From Candidatus Merdivicinus excrementipullorum (GTDB lineage Bacteria > Bacillota > Clostridia > Oscillospirales > Ruminococcaceae): DNA of 64,000 bases. The DNA is taken from the NCBI GenBank assembly GCA_018716725.1, contig DVJP01000077.1, positions 47,605-111,604 of the forward strand, written 5' to 3'. The notes beneath the pieces were generated by a model. The model ran no database searches and had not been told where the DNA came from. It was given only the letters and a program-made list of their open reading frames with translations. The translations under genes and the position numbers were made by a program. Positions 51,044-59,457 of the stretch are shown piece by piece; position 1 is the stretch's first letter, and each line of letters starts with the position of its first letter.

Positions 51044-51349
51044 TCACTCCCCTGCCCAGCCGCAGCGGGACAAGTCCACCCGGCCGTCCGGCGTAAAAAC
51101 GGCTCCCTCCCGCTCCAAAAGGATCCGCTGGAGATCATCGCCGTACTGCCGGAAAGCAGGGGCTGTCCGCCCGTTCCGGTCTACCACCCGGTGGCAGGGG
51201 ACGTCGGGCGGCGCTTTATGGAGGGCATACCCCACCACGCGGGAAAGCCGGGGATTCCCTGCAAGGAGGGCAATCTGCCCGTAGGTGGCCGCTTTGCCCG
51301 GCGGAATGCGCCGGACAATGCTGTAAATTCTTTCGTACAGCGCGGACAT
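51044..51349 (-). CDS. MGMT family (alkyltransferase-like) protein
   Basis: 101 residues, just the DNA-binding half of O6-alkylguanine-DNA alkyltransferase: IVRRIPPGKAATYGQIALLAG (helix-turn-helix), RVVGYALHKAP and active-site PCHRVV with the Cys present. Alkyltransferase-like proteins often have Trp instead; here the Cys suggests real or retained methyl transfer. It follows manA by 16 bp on the same strand and starts with only a weak ribosome site (AGAGAAA). Confidence 0.85.
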   Translation of the reverse strand: MSALYERIYSIVRRIPPGKAATYGQIALLAGNPRLSRVVGYALHKAPPDVPCHRVVDRNGRTAPAFRQYGDDLQRILLEREGAVFTPDGRVDLSRCGWAGE

Positions 51350-51365
51350 TTTCTCTGGGAACCGC

Positions 51366-52331
51366 TTAAACCCGGGTGTGAACCAGCTTGGCCTTGCCAG
51401 TCAGGAGGTAATCCCCTGCGCCAGCCGGGATAAAGACGCTGTCGCCTTTTTTCAGAGGCATTTCTTCCCCGTCCATCTGGAGAGTCAGGCTGCCGTCCAG
51501 CACCAGGATAGAATGGAAGGATTTTTCATCGGCGCAAAGGGCCGCTTTCTCGGAAACTTCCATCTCATGGACGGTGAAATACTCGCAGGAGGCCAGCAGA
51601 ACAGAGGTATAGCCGTCAAAGTTCTCCTTCTCCCCCTGGGGTTTGCCGGCAGGGCGGGAAGGCGGGGCCAGGCGGGTCACATCCATAGCCTTCTCCACAT
51701 GGAGCTGGCGGGGCTTGCCGTCTGCGCCGACGCGGCCGTAATCGTAAACCCGGTAGGTGGTATTGGAGTTCTGCTGGATCTCGGCAATCAGAATGCCCTT
51801 GCCGATGGCATGGAGGGTTCTGGCCTCAATAAAGAACACGTCGCCGGGATGGACCTCCACCCGGTTGGTGACTTCCAGCAGGGTATTTTTTTCAATGCGC
51901 TCTTTAAATTCCTCCTTGGAAATTTCATGGGTAAAGCCGTAGAGAAGGGACGCGCCCGGCTCGCAGTCCACCACATACCACATCTCGGTTTTGCCGTACT
52001 CCCCTTCTACCCGGAGGGCATACTCGTTGTCAGGGTGCACCTGGACGGACAGGTTGTCCTTGGCGTCAATGAGCTTGATAAGGATGGGGAAATTCTCAAA
52101 TTTCTCGCAGTCGGCGCCCAAAACAGATTTGCCGGCCTTTTCCACGAACTGGGCCAGGGTCATGCCCTTGTATTCGCCGCTGTCGATGACGGAATCCCCG
52201 TCCTTGTGGCAGGAAAGCTCCCAGCTTTCGGCCACCTTGGACAGGTCGCACTGTTTGCCGAATTCGTCCCGGAGCTTGGTGCCGCCCCAGATGTAATCCT
52301 TAAACGCGGGAAATAATTTCATTGCTTTCAT
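51366..52331 (-). CDS. manA: Mannose-6-phosphate isomerase, class I
   Basis: 321 residues. Cupin fold of type I PMI: FPAFKDYIWGGTKLRDEFGK start, LIDAKDNLSVQVHPDNEYA with zinc ligands Gln and His, GKTEMWYVVDCEPGA with zinc Glu, and HAIGKGILIAEIQQNSNTTYRVYDYGR with zinc His and the catalytic Arg. It links fructose 6-phosphate and mannose 6-phosphate. The ATG at 52331 is 9 nt from AGGAGG. It shares a transcript with the MGMT gene. Confidence 0.93.
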   Translation of the reverse strand: MKAMKLFPAFKDYIWGGTKLRDEFGKQCDLSKVAESWELSCHKDGDSVIDSGEYKGMTLAQFVEKAGKSVLGADCEKFENFPILIKLIDAKDNLSVQVHPDNEYALRVEGEYGKTEMWYVVDCEPGASLLYGFTHEISKEEFKERIEKNTLLEVTNRVEVHPGDVFFIEARTLHAIGKGILIAEIQQNSNTTYRVYDYGRVGADGKPRQLHVEKAMDVTRLAPPSRPAGKPQGEKENFDGYTSVLLASCEYFTVHEMEVSEKAALCADEKSFHSILVLDGSLTLQMDGEEMPLKKGDSVFIPAGAGDYLLTGKAKLVHTRV

Positions 52332-52424
52332 AAATAAAGACCTCCTAATCTTTGTTTTCATTTAGAGAAATTGCCTGATTTGCCCATATTCTGCAAAAAC
52401 AAACAGAAAACATATTAACGCCGT

Positions 52425-52699
52425 GGTGCATCGGCGAGCCGCCGGGCCGATGTGGGCATCGGCCCCTACAAACCCATTATCGTTTGATTTTACAAAAACG
52501 GCGGGGGTGCCGCCCTCTACAACGCCAACGTTACGGTCTCAAACGTCGTTCGGGGAACCTGTACCGAAAACGGCGGTTCATCCCGCCGTTCAGAAACCTG
52601 GCGCGGGGCAGGACGGCCGCGTCGTCTTATCAGCGGCGATTCGCCGCCCGCGTCGCGTCATCAAGCAAGCTTGATGACTGTATCATCGGCGATTCGCCG
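52425..52699. repeat. Hairpin-repeat block 14
   Basis: GGCGAGCCGCCG, bracketed GGGCCGATGTGGGCATCGGCCC (52445-52467), a short GGGGGTGCCGCCCTC unit (near 52503-52516), reversed GGCGGTTCATCCCGCC hairpin, GCGGCGATTCGCCGC, CATCAAGCAAGCTTGATG (near 52660-52677), and CGGCGATTCGCCG (52687-52699) flush with the next gene's stop codon. Confidence 0.8.
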
Positions 52700-53323
52700 C
52701 TAGCGGATAAAATTGGTGCGGTACTGGCGTTCCGCTTCCGGAACCTGCACCCCTGCCTGTTTCCCGGCCTCGATGCACTTCAAAAGCCAGGCCATGTTCC
52801 GGCCCAGGTTGCGCATAACCTGAAGCCCTTCCTCATCCTTGGCCACGTCCTCCGGCTTATTGCCGTGGACCATGGGCCAGTAGGTGGAGGACACCACCGG
52901 CATCTGGGAAATGGTAAAATACTTGGTCAGCTCGTCCAAAGTGGCCGTGGTGCCGGCCCGGCGGGCAGACGCAACCGCTGCGGCAGGCTTGTGAACGAAA
53001 GCCTTGCCCCCGGCGTAAAAGGCCCGGTCCAGGATACATTCCACCGCTCCGTTTGCCGAAGCGTAATAAACTGGGGAACCTACAATAAAGCCGTCGGCCT
53101 GCTCCATTTTTTCAATCAGGGTGTTCACGATGTCATCCCCAAAGGCGCACCGGCCCTTCCCGGCGCAGCCGCCGCAGGCAATGCAGCCCCGGACGGGCTT
53201 CGCGCCGATTTGGAGGATTTCCGCTTCCACGCCGTTTTCCTCCAGGGTCTTGGCCACCTCCGACAGGGCTGTAAAGGTGCAGCCGTGGGGGTGGGGGCTT
53301 CCGTTTAACAGCAGGACTTTCAT
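52700..53323 (-). CDS. NAD(P)H-dependent FMN reductase/flavodoxin-like protein
   Basis: 207 residues. Flavodoxin fold: LLLNGSPHPHGCTFTAL (FMN phosphate loop), CIACGGCAGKGRC with four cysteines as in iron-sulfur flavoproteins and related oxidoreductases, and GFIVGSPVYYASANGAVECILDR. It probably reduces flavin or quinones. GAAAGAAGG precedes the ATG. It is a single-gene unit between two repeat blocks. Confidence 0.85.
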   Translation of the reverse strand: MKVLLLNGSPHPHGCTFTALSEVAKTLEENGVEAEILQIGAKPVRGCIACGGCAGKGRCAFGDDIVNTLIEKMEQADGFIVGSPVYYASANGAVECILDRAFYAGGKAFVHKPAAAVASARRAGTTATLDELTKYFTISQMPVVSSTYWPMVHGNKPEDVAKDEEGLQVMRNLGRNMAWLLKCIEAGKQAGVQVPEAERQYRTNFIR

Positions 53324-53384
53324 TGATATTCCTTCTTTCTTATCAGATGGATTTAGAATGGTGACGCTTCATCTTCTATCGTTT

Positions 53385-53787
53385 TGGTAAAAACGGAACA
53401 GAAAACGCATTTGTAGGGGCCGATGCCCACATCGGCCCGGCGGATTTGCCGAAACATTTCATGTGATATGCGGGCCGGGCGACCCGCAGTTTATATGGGG
53501 AACCCCTTGATAGGGTTCCCCACGGCCAAACAGTCCACCGGACTATTTGGCCTCCCCTCCTGATCTTTTTTCGTATTGGGGATTTCGCTCGTTGCGACGA
53601 GCGACCAAAGGCTCTGCCTTTGGAATCTGCGATTTTTTGAAAAAAATCGAGTAAAACTTTTCTTTTTCTTTATCGAAAGAAGGTGGAACCCTCCCCCTAC
53701 GGCGAGTTTATCGAGCCGTCCAGCGGTTGGTGTGGGGCTGTACGGCCGCGTCGCGTCGTCAAACTAGCTTGACGACAAACAGCGGGG
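53385..53787. repeat. Hairpin-repeat block 15, with long module
   Basis: Bracketed GGGGCCGATGCCCACATCGGCCC (53416-53438), GGGCCGGGCGACCCG, the 77-bp piece 53497-53573 (exact reverse complement of 35798-35874), then words GCTCGTTGCGACGAGC, CCAAAGGCTCTGCCTTTGG, GATTTTTTGAAAAAAATC, GTCGTCAAACTAGCTTGACGAC. It ends with GCGGGGTTACCCCGC (53782-53796), which contains the fabD stop. Confidence 0.8.
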
Positions 53788-54696
53788 TTACCCCGCCGCC
53801 TTCTCCAGGGTCTTAACGTTCTCCACGTTGCAGGCGTTCACGCCTTTCAGGGTCTTTTTCACTAACCCGGTGAGGACTTTGCCGGGGCCGCATTCAATAA
53901 AGGTATCCGCCCCGGCCGCCGACATGGCCGCCAGCTCCTTGGTGAACAGCACCGGGGAAACAATGTGCCGGGCCAGGCGTTCCGGCATATCCGAAAAGTC
54001 CGTCAGTTTTTCGCCGGACAGGTTGGAGTAGAAATCCACCTGGGGTTCCTTGAAAGAGAATTTTTTCGCTTCTTCCAAAAATTCATCCGCGGCGGGCTGC
54101 ATGAGTTTGGAGTGGAAAGCGGCGGCTACGGCCAGAGGAATGGCCCGCTTGCCCATTTCCGCAAATTTAGCGCAGGCGGCGGAAACCGCTTCCTTCTCCC
54201 CGGCAATGACCGTCTGGGCAGGAGAATTATAATTGACAGGGACCACATAGCCTTCCGTTTCTTCGCACACTTTTGCCACAGTTTCCTCGTCGGAGCCCAT
54301 GATAGCGGCCATGGAACCGCCGTTTAAAGCGGCGCATTTGCCCATAGCGGCGGCACGGGCTTTAATGAGGGCAAAGCCTTCCTCCATGGAAAGCATCCCG
54401 CTGGCCACCATGGCGGCGTATTCGCCAAGGGAATGGCCCGCTACGGCGTCCGGCTTCACCCCGGCTTCTTCAAGGCAGGCGAAGGCCGCTAAAGAGGTAG
54501 CCATAATGGCGGGCTGAGCCACTTCCGTAGCCGCCAGCTCTTCCGCCGTCCCTTCCCGGCAGATTTTCAACAGGTCAAAGCCCAGCGCCTTGGAAGCAGC
54601 CGCAAAAACCTCCACCGCCTTTTCCGAATGCTCCGCCAATTCCACGCCCATTCCGGGGGCCTGGGACCCCTGGCCGGAAAATAAAAATACCTTCAT
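53788..54696 (-). CDS. fabD: Malonyl-CoA:ACP transacylase
   Basis: 302 residues. FLFSGQGSQAPGMG start, nucleophile Ser89 in AGHSLGEYAAM, VNYNSPAQTVIAG, catalytic His in AAAFHSKLMQPA. It loads malonyl onto ACP. It is the only fatty-acid gene here on the minus strand, divergent from fabH; in many Firmicutes it lies between fabK and fabG. The ATG at 54696 follows AAAGGGAG. The C-terminus EKAAG-TAA is inside a repeat palindrome. Confidence 0.95.
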   Translation of the reverse strand: MKVFLFSGQGSQAPGMGVELAEHSEKAVEVFAAASKALGFDLLKICREGTAEELAATEVAQPAIMATSLAAFACLEEAGVKPDAVAGHSLGEYAAMVASGMLSMEEGFALIKARAAAMGKCAALNGGSMAAIMGSDEETVAKVCEETEGYVVPVNYNSPAQTVIAGEKEAVSAACAKFAEMGKRAIPLAVAAAFHSKLMQPAADEFLEEAKKFSFKEPQVDFYSNLSGEKLTDFSDMPERLARHIVSPVLFTKELAAMSAAGADTFIECGPGKVLTGLVKKTLKGVNACNVENVKTLEKAAG

Positions 54697-54818
54697 GACA
54701 TTCTCCCTTTCTGAAGCAAAAAACCGCGTTTTTAGCGGATATGCCCACATGAGTTTTTTGTTTTTGGTTAATATTGCCATCAACTTGCGGGTTTCCTCCC
54801 AAAGACTGGGAAAGATTA

Positions 54819-54847
54819 TTGACAAAACCATTACAAATCGGTACAAT
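54819..54847 (+). promoter_or_regulatory. Promoter of the fab-acc operon
   Basis: TTGACA, 17-nt spacer, TACAAT. The fabH start is 145 bp further on, so the leader is about 138 nt; it includes the inverted repeat ATCCTG...CAGGAT (54869-54898). I see no FapR or FabT operator. Confidence 0.75.
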
Positions 54848-54991
54848 AATAAACAGTACAGGAACAAATCCTGATTCTTCCTCATGAAAAACAGGATGGA
54901 TGCTCCTCTTCCACTATAACAAATCTGCGGCGTTTTTGCAAGCCTTTTGCGCTGTGCCGGGGATTTTCATATGATGAGAAAGGATGTTGAA

Positions 54992-55975
54992 ATGGGTATT
55001 CGCATTCTGGGGACGGGTTCTTTCGTCCCGGAAAAAACCGTTGAAAATGAGGAATTCACCAAATATGTGGAAACCTCCGATGAGTGGATCGTGAAACACT
55101 CCGGCATCAGCCGCCGCCACATCCACGATGGGGCAAATTTTGAAATGGCGGTCAAGGCGGGGGAACGGGCCTTGGAAAACGCGGGCCTTTCCCCGGAGGA
55201 TCTGGATTTGATCCTCTGCACCACCGTCAGCTCGGATTATTATACCCCTTCCCTGGCCTGCGTTGTCCAGGGGAAGCTGGGGGCCGTCAATGCCCTGGCT
55301 TTTGACATCAACGCCGCCTGCGCGGGCTTTGTCTTTGGGATAGACGTAGCCCGGATGTATCTGCAAAACGGGTACAAAAAGGTCATGGTGATTTCTTCCG
55401 AAAAGCTCACCCAGATTACCGACTTTACCGACCGGGGGACCTGCGTCCTCTTTGGGGACGGGGCCGGGGCCGTAATTCTGGAGGAAAGCGGGAAACCCTT
55501 CGCTTCCGTTTTCGGCACGGACGGGAAAGGCGCTTTCACCCTCTTCGCCCGGCACCCTCAAAACAAAGTGCCCTTTGTGGAAAACCGCACCACCGCGTCC
55601 TGCGACGGGTTCCCGGAAAGCCGTGACGGCGTTCTTTACATGGACGGCCACAAGGTGTACAAATTCGCCGTCACCGTCATGCCCAAGGCCGTGCGGGAGT
55701 CCTGTGAAAAATACGGCATTGCGCCGGACGGTTTAGACTGGCTCATTCCCCATCAGGCCAATATCCGCATCATCCAAACCGCAGTTTCGGCGTTAAAATT
55801 CCCCATGGAAAAGACCATCTGCAATATCGCTGAACGGGCCAACACCTCCTCCGCCTGCATCCCCATCGCCCTGGATGAGGCTATCCGGGACGGACGGATC
55901 AAACGGGGCCAGACCATCTGCACCGTAGGGTTCGGCGCGGGGTTGGTTTACGGCAGCGCAGTTTTTGAGTATTAA
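54992..55975 (+). CDS. fabH: Beta-ketoacyl-ACP synthase III
   Basis: 327 residues. Condensing enzyme that starts chains from acetyl-CoA and malonyl-ACP. Catalytic Cys110 in DINAACAGFVFG, His in LIPHQANIRI, Asn in RANTSSACIPIAL, and the C-terminal VGFGAGLVYGSAVF. The ATG at 54992 follows AAAGGA by 7 nt. First gene of the operon, 14 bp before fabK. Confidence 0.96.
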   Translation: MGIRILGTGSFVPEKTVENEEFTKYVETSDEWIVKHSGISRRHIHDGANFEMAVKAGERALENAGLSPEDLDLILCTTVSSDYYTPSLACVVQGKLGAVNALAFDINAACAGFVFGIDVARMYLQNGYKKVMVISSEKLTQITDFTDRGTCVLFGDGAGAVILEESGKPFASVFGTDGKGAFTLFARHPQNKVPFVENRTTASCDGFPESRDGVLYMDGHKVYKFAVTVMPKAVRESCEKYGIAPDGLDWLIPHQANIRIIQTAVSALKFPMEKTICNIAERANTSSACIPIALDEAIRDGRIKRGQTICTVGFGAGLVYGSAVFEY

Positions 55976-55989
55976 GGGAGAGATTCAAA

Positions 55990-56937
55990 ATGAAAACGAG
56001 AATTACAGAATTACTTGGCGTCCAGTATCCCGCCCTTCAGGGCGGCATGGCCTGGGTTGCGGAATCCACCCTGGCGGCGGCTGTGTCCAATGCCGGCGGC
56101 GTGGGCCTTATTGCAGGCGGCTCCGCCCCGGCAGAGGTGATCCGGGAGGAAATCCGCAAGGCCAAAGCCCTGACGGACAAGCCCTTCGGCGTCAACATCA
56201 TGCTCATGAGCCCCAACACCGAAGACCTGGCGAAAATCGTGGTGGAGGAAGGCGTGGCCGTTGTCACCACCGGCGCCGGCAACCCCGGCAAGTACATGGA
56301 AGCCTGGAAAGCGGCGGGCATCAAAGTCATCCCGGTAGTCCCCTCCGTCAATCTGGCCAAGCGCATGGAGCGGGCCGGAGCGGACGCGGTCATCGCGGAA
56401 GGCTGCGAATCCGGCGGACATATCGGACAGACCACCACCATGTGCCTGGTTCCCCAGGTTGTGGACGCGGTGTCCATCCCGGTAATCGCCGCTGGCGGCA
56501 TCGCCGACGGCAGAGGGCTGGCAGCCGCTATGATGCTGGGAGCGGAAGGCGTCCAGATGGGTACTGTGTTCTTAGCCTCCGAGGAATGCCAGATTCATGA
56601 AAACTATAAAGAGCTGGTTTTAAAGGCCAAGGATACGGATTCCGCCGTCACCGGCCAGATCTGCGGGGGCGCGGCTGTCCGCCAGATTAAAAACCGCTAC
56701 ACTAAAAAGGTCATTGAGCAGGAGCGCGCCGGGGCTACCTTTGAGGAAATCGAGCACCTGACCATCGGTTCCCTGCGCCGGGCCGCCAAGGAGGGCGACC
56801 TGGAAAACGGCAGCTTCATGGCCGGGCAGATTGCCGGCATGGTCAATGAACTGCGCCCCTGCGAAAAAATCCTTCGGGATATTTTCAGTCAAGGCGAAGA
56901 GCTTTTGAAGACCCGGGCTGCGGCCCTCGGCCTGTAA
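55990..56937 (+). CDS. fabK: Enoyl-ACP reductase II (flavin-dependent)
   Basis: 315 residues. FMN-dependent TIM-barrel of the nitronate monooxygenase superfamily: YPALQGGMAWVAESTLAAAVSNAGG, EGCESGGHIG, IPVIAAGGIADGRG, GAEGVQMGTVFLASEEC. The position in the fab operon fixes it as FabK, the final reduction step in place of FabI. This isozyme makes the host insensitive to triclosan-type FabI inhibitors (family knowledge). Confidence 0.95.
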   Translation: MKTRITELLGVQYPALQGGMAWVAESTLAAAVSNAGGVGLIAGGSAPAEVIREEIRKAKALTDKPFGVNIMLMSPNTEDLAKIVVEEGVAVVTTGAGNPGKYMEAWKAAGIKVIPVVPSVNLAKRMERAGADAVIAEGCESGGHIGQTTTMCLVPQVVDAVSIPVIAAGGIADGRGLAAAMMLGAEGVQMGTVFLASEECQIHENYKELVLKAKDTDSAVTGQICGGAAVRQIKNRYTKKVIEQERAGATFEEIEHLTIGSLRRAAKEGDLENGSFMAGQIAGMVNELRPCEKILRDIFSQGEELLKTRAAALGL

Positions 56938-56970
56938 TCCACCTAAAACCGGAAAGGAATGAATCAGAAT

Positions 56971-57714
56971 ATGGCAAAAACCGCACTGATTACCGGCGCA
57001 TCCCAGGGGATTGGCGCCTGCATTGCAAAAACTTTAGCGAAAAACGGCTTCAACGTGGCCATCAACTGCCGGGGCGAACAGGAAAAGGAGAACGGCGGCA
57101 TCCAGACCGCTGAGGAATGCCGGGCCTTTGGCGTGGAAGCGGAATGCTTCCTCTGCGACGTGTCCGACTTTACCGCCTGCGGCGACATGGTGAAGGCTGT
57201 CAAGGAACGGTTCGGCTCCATCGATGTGCTGGTCAACAACGCGGGCATCACCCGGGACGGCTTAATGGCCCGGATGAGCGAAGAGCAGTTTGACATTGTC
57301 ACCAATGTGAACTACAAATCCGTTTTCAACATGATGCGCCACACAAGCGGCGTCATGATCCGCCAGAAAAGCGGCCGCATCATCAACATTTCCTCGGTGG
57401 CGGGCCTTTACGGCAACCCCGGCCAGATCAACTACTCCGCCGCTAAAGCGGGCATCATCGGCATGACCAAAACCGCGGCGAAAGAGCTTGGCAGCCGCGG
57501 CATCACGGTAAACGCCGTGGCTCCCGGCTTTGTCCAGACCCCTATGACCGACGTGCTGGACGAGAAATACAAAGAGGCGATTATCGGAAACATCGCCCTG
57601 AAACGCTTCGGCCAGCCGGAGGACATCGCCAATGCGGTCGCCTTCTTTGCCTCCGAGCAGGCTTCTTATGTCACCGGACAGGTACTGGAAGTTTCCGGCG
57701 GCATGACCATGTAA
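56971..57714 (+). CDS. fabG: 3-oxoacyl-ACP reductase
   Basis: 247 residues, short-chain dehydrogenase. NADP loop TGASQGIGACIAKTL, NNAGITRDGLMARM, catalytic Ser in INISSVAG, Tyr and Lys in INYSAAKAG, C-terminal YVTGQVLEVSGGMTM. I start at the ATG at 56971 (MAKTALITG); an ATG at 56959 abuts the GGAAAGGA site directly. Reduces 3-ketoacyl-ACP. Confidence 0.95.
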   Translation: MAKTALITGASQGIGACIAKTLAKNGFNVAINCRGEQEKENGGIQTAEECRAFGVEAECFLCDVSDFTACGDMVKAVKERFGSIDVLVNNAGITRDGLMARMSEEQFDIVTNVNYKSVFNMMRHTSGVMIRQKSGRIINISSVAGLYGNPGQINYSAAKAGIIGMTKTAAKELGSRGITVNAVAPGFVQTPMTDVLDEKYKEAIIGNIALKRFGQPEDIANAVAFFASEQASYVTGQVLEVSGGMTM

Positions 57715-57733
57715 CAGGAGGATCGGTTAATTT

Positions 57734-58969
57734 ATGAGAAGAGTAGTCATTACCGGCATCGGGGCCATTACCCCCATCGGAAACGACGTCAAAACCATGT
57801 GGGACAGCATCCTGGCCGGGAAACACGGCATCGAAGCAGTTGATCGCTTCGACACCTCGGACATCGACGTGAAGCTGGCCGCCATGGTCAAGGATTTCGA
57901 CCCCTCCCCTGTTGTGGACAAAAAAGAACAGCGGCGCACCGACCTTTACTGCCAGTACGCCCTCTGCGCCGCCAAAGAGGCCATGGACGACTGCGGCAGC
58001 GATTTAAAAGACCTGGACCCCTACCGTGTAGGCGTCATCGTGGGCAGCGGCATCGGCGGCATCCAGACCTTTGAGGAAGAGCACTCCAAATATGAACAGA
58101 AGGGCAACAAACGGGTTTCCGTTTTCTTTATCCCCATGCTCATCAGCAATATGGCGGCGGGCTTAATTTCCATCCGCACCGGCTTCAAGGGCGTGAACTT
58201 CGCCCCGGTTACCGCCTGCGCCACCTCCTCTCACGCCATCGGCGAGGCCTTCCGCCAGATCAAGCACGGCTATTTGGACGCCTGCATCACCGGCGGCGCG
58301 GAAGCCTCCGTCACCAAATTCGCCCTGGCAGGGTTCAACAACATGGGCGCGCTGTCCAAATCCACCGACCCGGACCGGGCCTCCATCCCCTTCGACAAGG
58401 AACGGGACGGCTTCGTCATGGGCGAAGGCGCAGGCATGCTGGTTCTGGAGGAATATGAACACGCCAAAGCCCGGGGCGCTCACATTTACGCGGAAATCGC
58501 GGGCTACGGCGCAACCGGCGACGCCTACCACATCACCAGCCCCTCCCCCGATGGAGAAGCGGCGGCCAAAGCCATGCAGCTGGCCTTTGAGGAAGCGGGG
58601 CTGAAAGCCGAGGACATCGATTACATCAACGCCCACGGCACTTCCACCCCCATTAACGAGCGTTATGAAACCATCGCCGTGAAAAAGGCCCTGGGCGATC
58701 ACGCCAAGGACACCCCCGTATCCTCCACTAAGTCCATGACCGGCCATATGCTGGGGGCCGCAGGGGCTGTGGAAGCCATTATCACCGCCCTGTCCCTGGA
58801 AAACGGCGTCATCCCCCAGACCCTGGGATACAAGGTCCCGGACGAGGAATGCGATTTGGACTGCGTACCGGAAGGCCCCCGTAAAGCGGACCTTAACGCC
58901 GCGCTGTCCAACTCCCTGGGCTTCGGCGGCCACAATGCCACCCTCTGCCTGAAAAAATACCAGGATTGA
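57734..58969 (+). CDS. fabF: Beta-ketoacyl-ACP synthase II
   Basis: 411 residues. Elongation condensing enzyme: VVITGIGAITPIGND start, Cys162 in APVTACATSSHAIGEA, His in NAHGTSTPIND-type segment (INAHGTSTPINERYE), Lys/His in STKSMTGHMLGAAGA, and C-terminal SNSLGFGGHNATL. Length is normal. It starts 19 bp after fabG with CAGGAGG. Confidence 0.96.
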   Translation: MRRVVITGIGAITPIGNDVKTMWDSILAGKHGIEAVDRFDTSDIDVKLAAMVKDFDPSPVVDKKEQRRTDLYCQYALCAAKEAMDDCGSDLKDLDPYRVGVIVGSGIGGIQTFEEEHSKYEQKGNKRVSVFFIPMLISNMAAGLISIRTGFKGVNFAPVTACATSSHAIGEAFRQIKHGYLDACITGGAEASVTKFALAGFNNMGALSKSTDPDRASIPFDKERDGFVMGEGAGMLVLEEYEHAKARGAHIYAEIAGYGATGDAYHITSPSPDGEAAAKAMQLAFEEAGLKAEDIDYINAHGTSTPINERYETIAVKKALGDHAKDTPVSSTKSMTGHMLGAAGAVEAIITALSLENGVIPQTLGYKVPDEECDLDCVPEGPRKADLNAALSNSLGFGGHNATLCLKKYQD

Positions 58970-58989
58970 CCCGAAAGGAAGTGTTTCCC

Positions 58990-59442
58990 ATGTCTGAACT
59001 GAAACTCACAGTTTCCGAAATCAAGGAACTGATGGACAAAATGGCCGGTACCGGCCTCACCAGCCTGCGGGTCCGGGACGGCGAATTCGAGCTGTCCTTA
59101 AAGGCGGAGCAGAAAGAAATCCTTGTCCAGGGCGAAGCGGCCCCGGTTGTGAACATCGCCGCCCCGGCGGCCTCCCCCGCCCCCAAAAAGGAAACGGAGG
59201 AGGTTTCCGGTAATGTGGTGAAATCCCCCATTGTGGGCACCTTCTATGCCGCTCCCTCCCCGGACAAGCCCCCCTTCGTCACCGTGGGCCAGCAGGTAAA
59301 GAAAGGCGACACCCTCTTTATCATCGAATCCATGAAGCTCATGAACGAGATTCAGAGCGAATATGACGGCGCTGTGAAAAAAATCTTAGTGGAGGACGGC
59401 CAGGGCGTGGAATACGGCCAGCCCATCCTCATTATCGAATAA
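58990..59442 (+). CDS. accB: Biotin carboxyl carrier protein of acetyl-CoA carboxylase
   Basis: 150 residues. N-terminal helical part (1-45), Ala/Pro-rich linker (50-68), biotinyl domain from 75 with the biotin site Lys116 in IIESMKLMNE. It carries carboxybiotin between AccC and AccAD. The ATG at 58990 follows GAAAGGAA. It is placed between fabF and fabZ, as in other clostridia. Confidence 0.95.
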   Translation: MSELKLTVSEIKELMDKMAGTGLTSLRVRDGEFELSLKAEQKEILVQGEAAPVVNIAAPAASPAPKKETEEVSGNVVKSPIVGTFYAAPSPDKPPFVTVGQQVKKGDTLFIIESMKLMNEIQSEYDGAVKKILVEDGQGVEYGQPILIIE

Positions 59443-59457
59443 GAAAGGGGTACTTCC

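Noticed and set aside
54697..54991. FapR or FabT operator in the fabD-fabH gap
   Set aside because: No match to the known palindromes; only a short ATCCTG/CAGGAT inverted repeat was seen.
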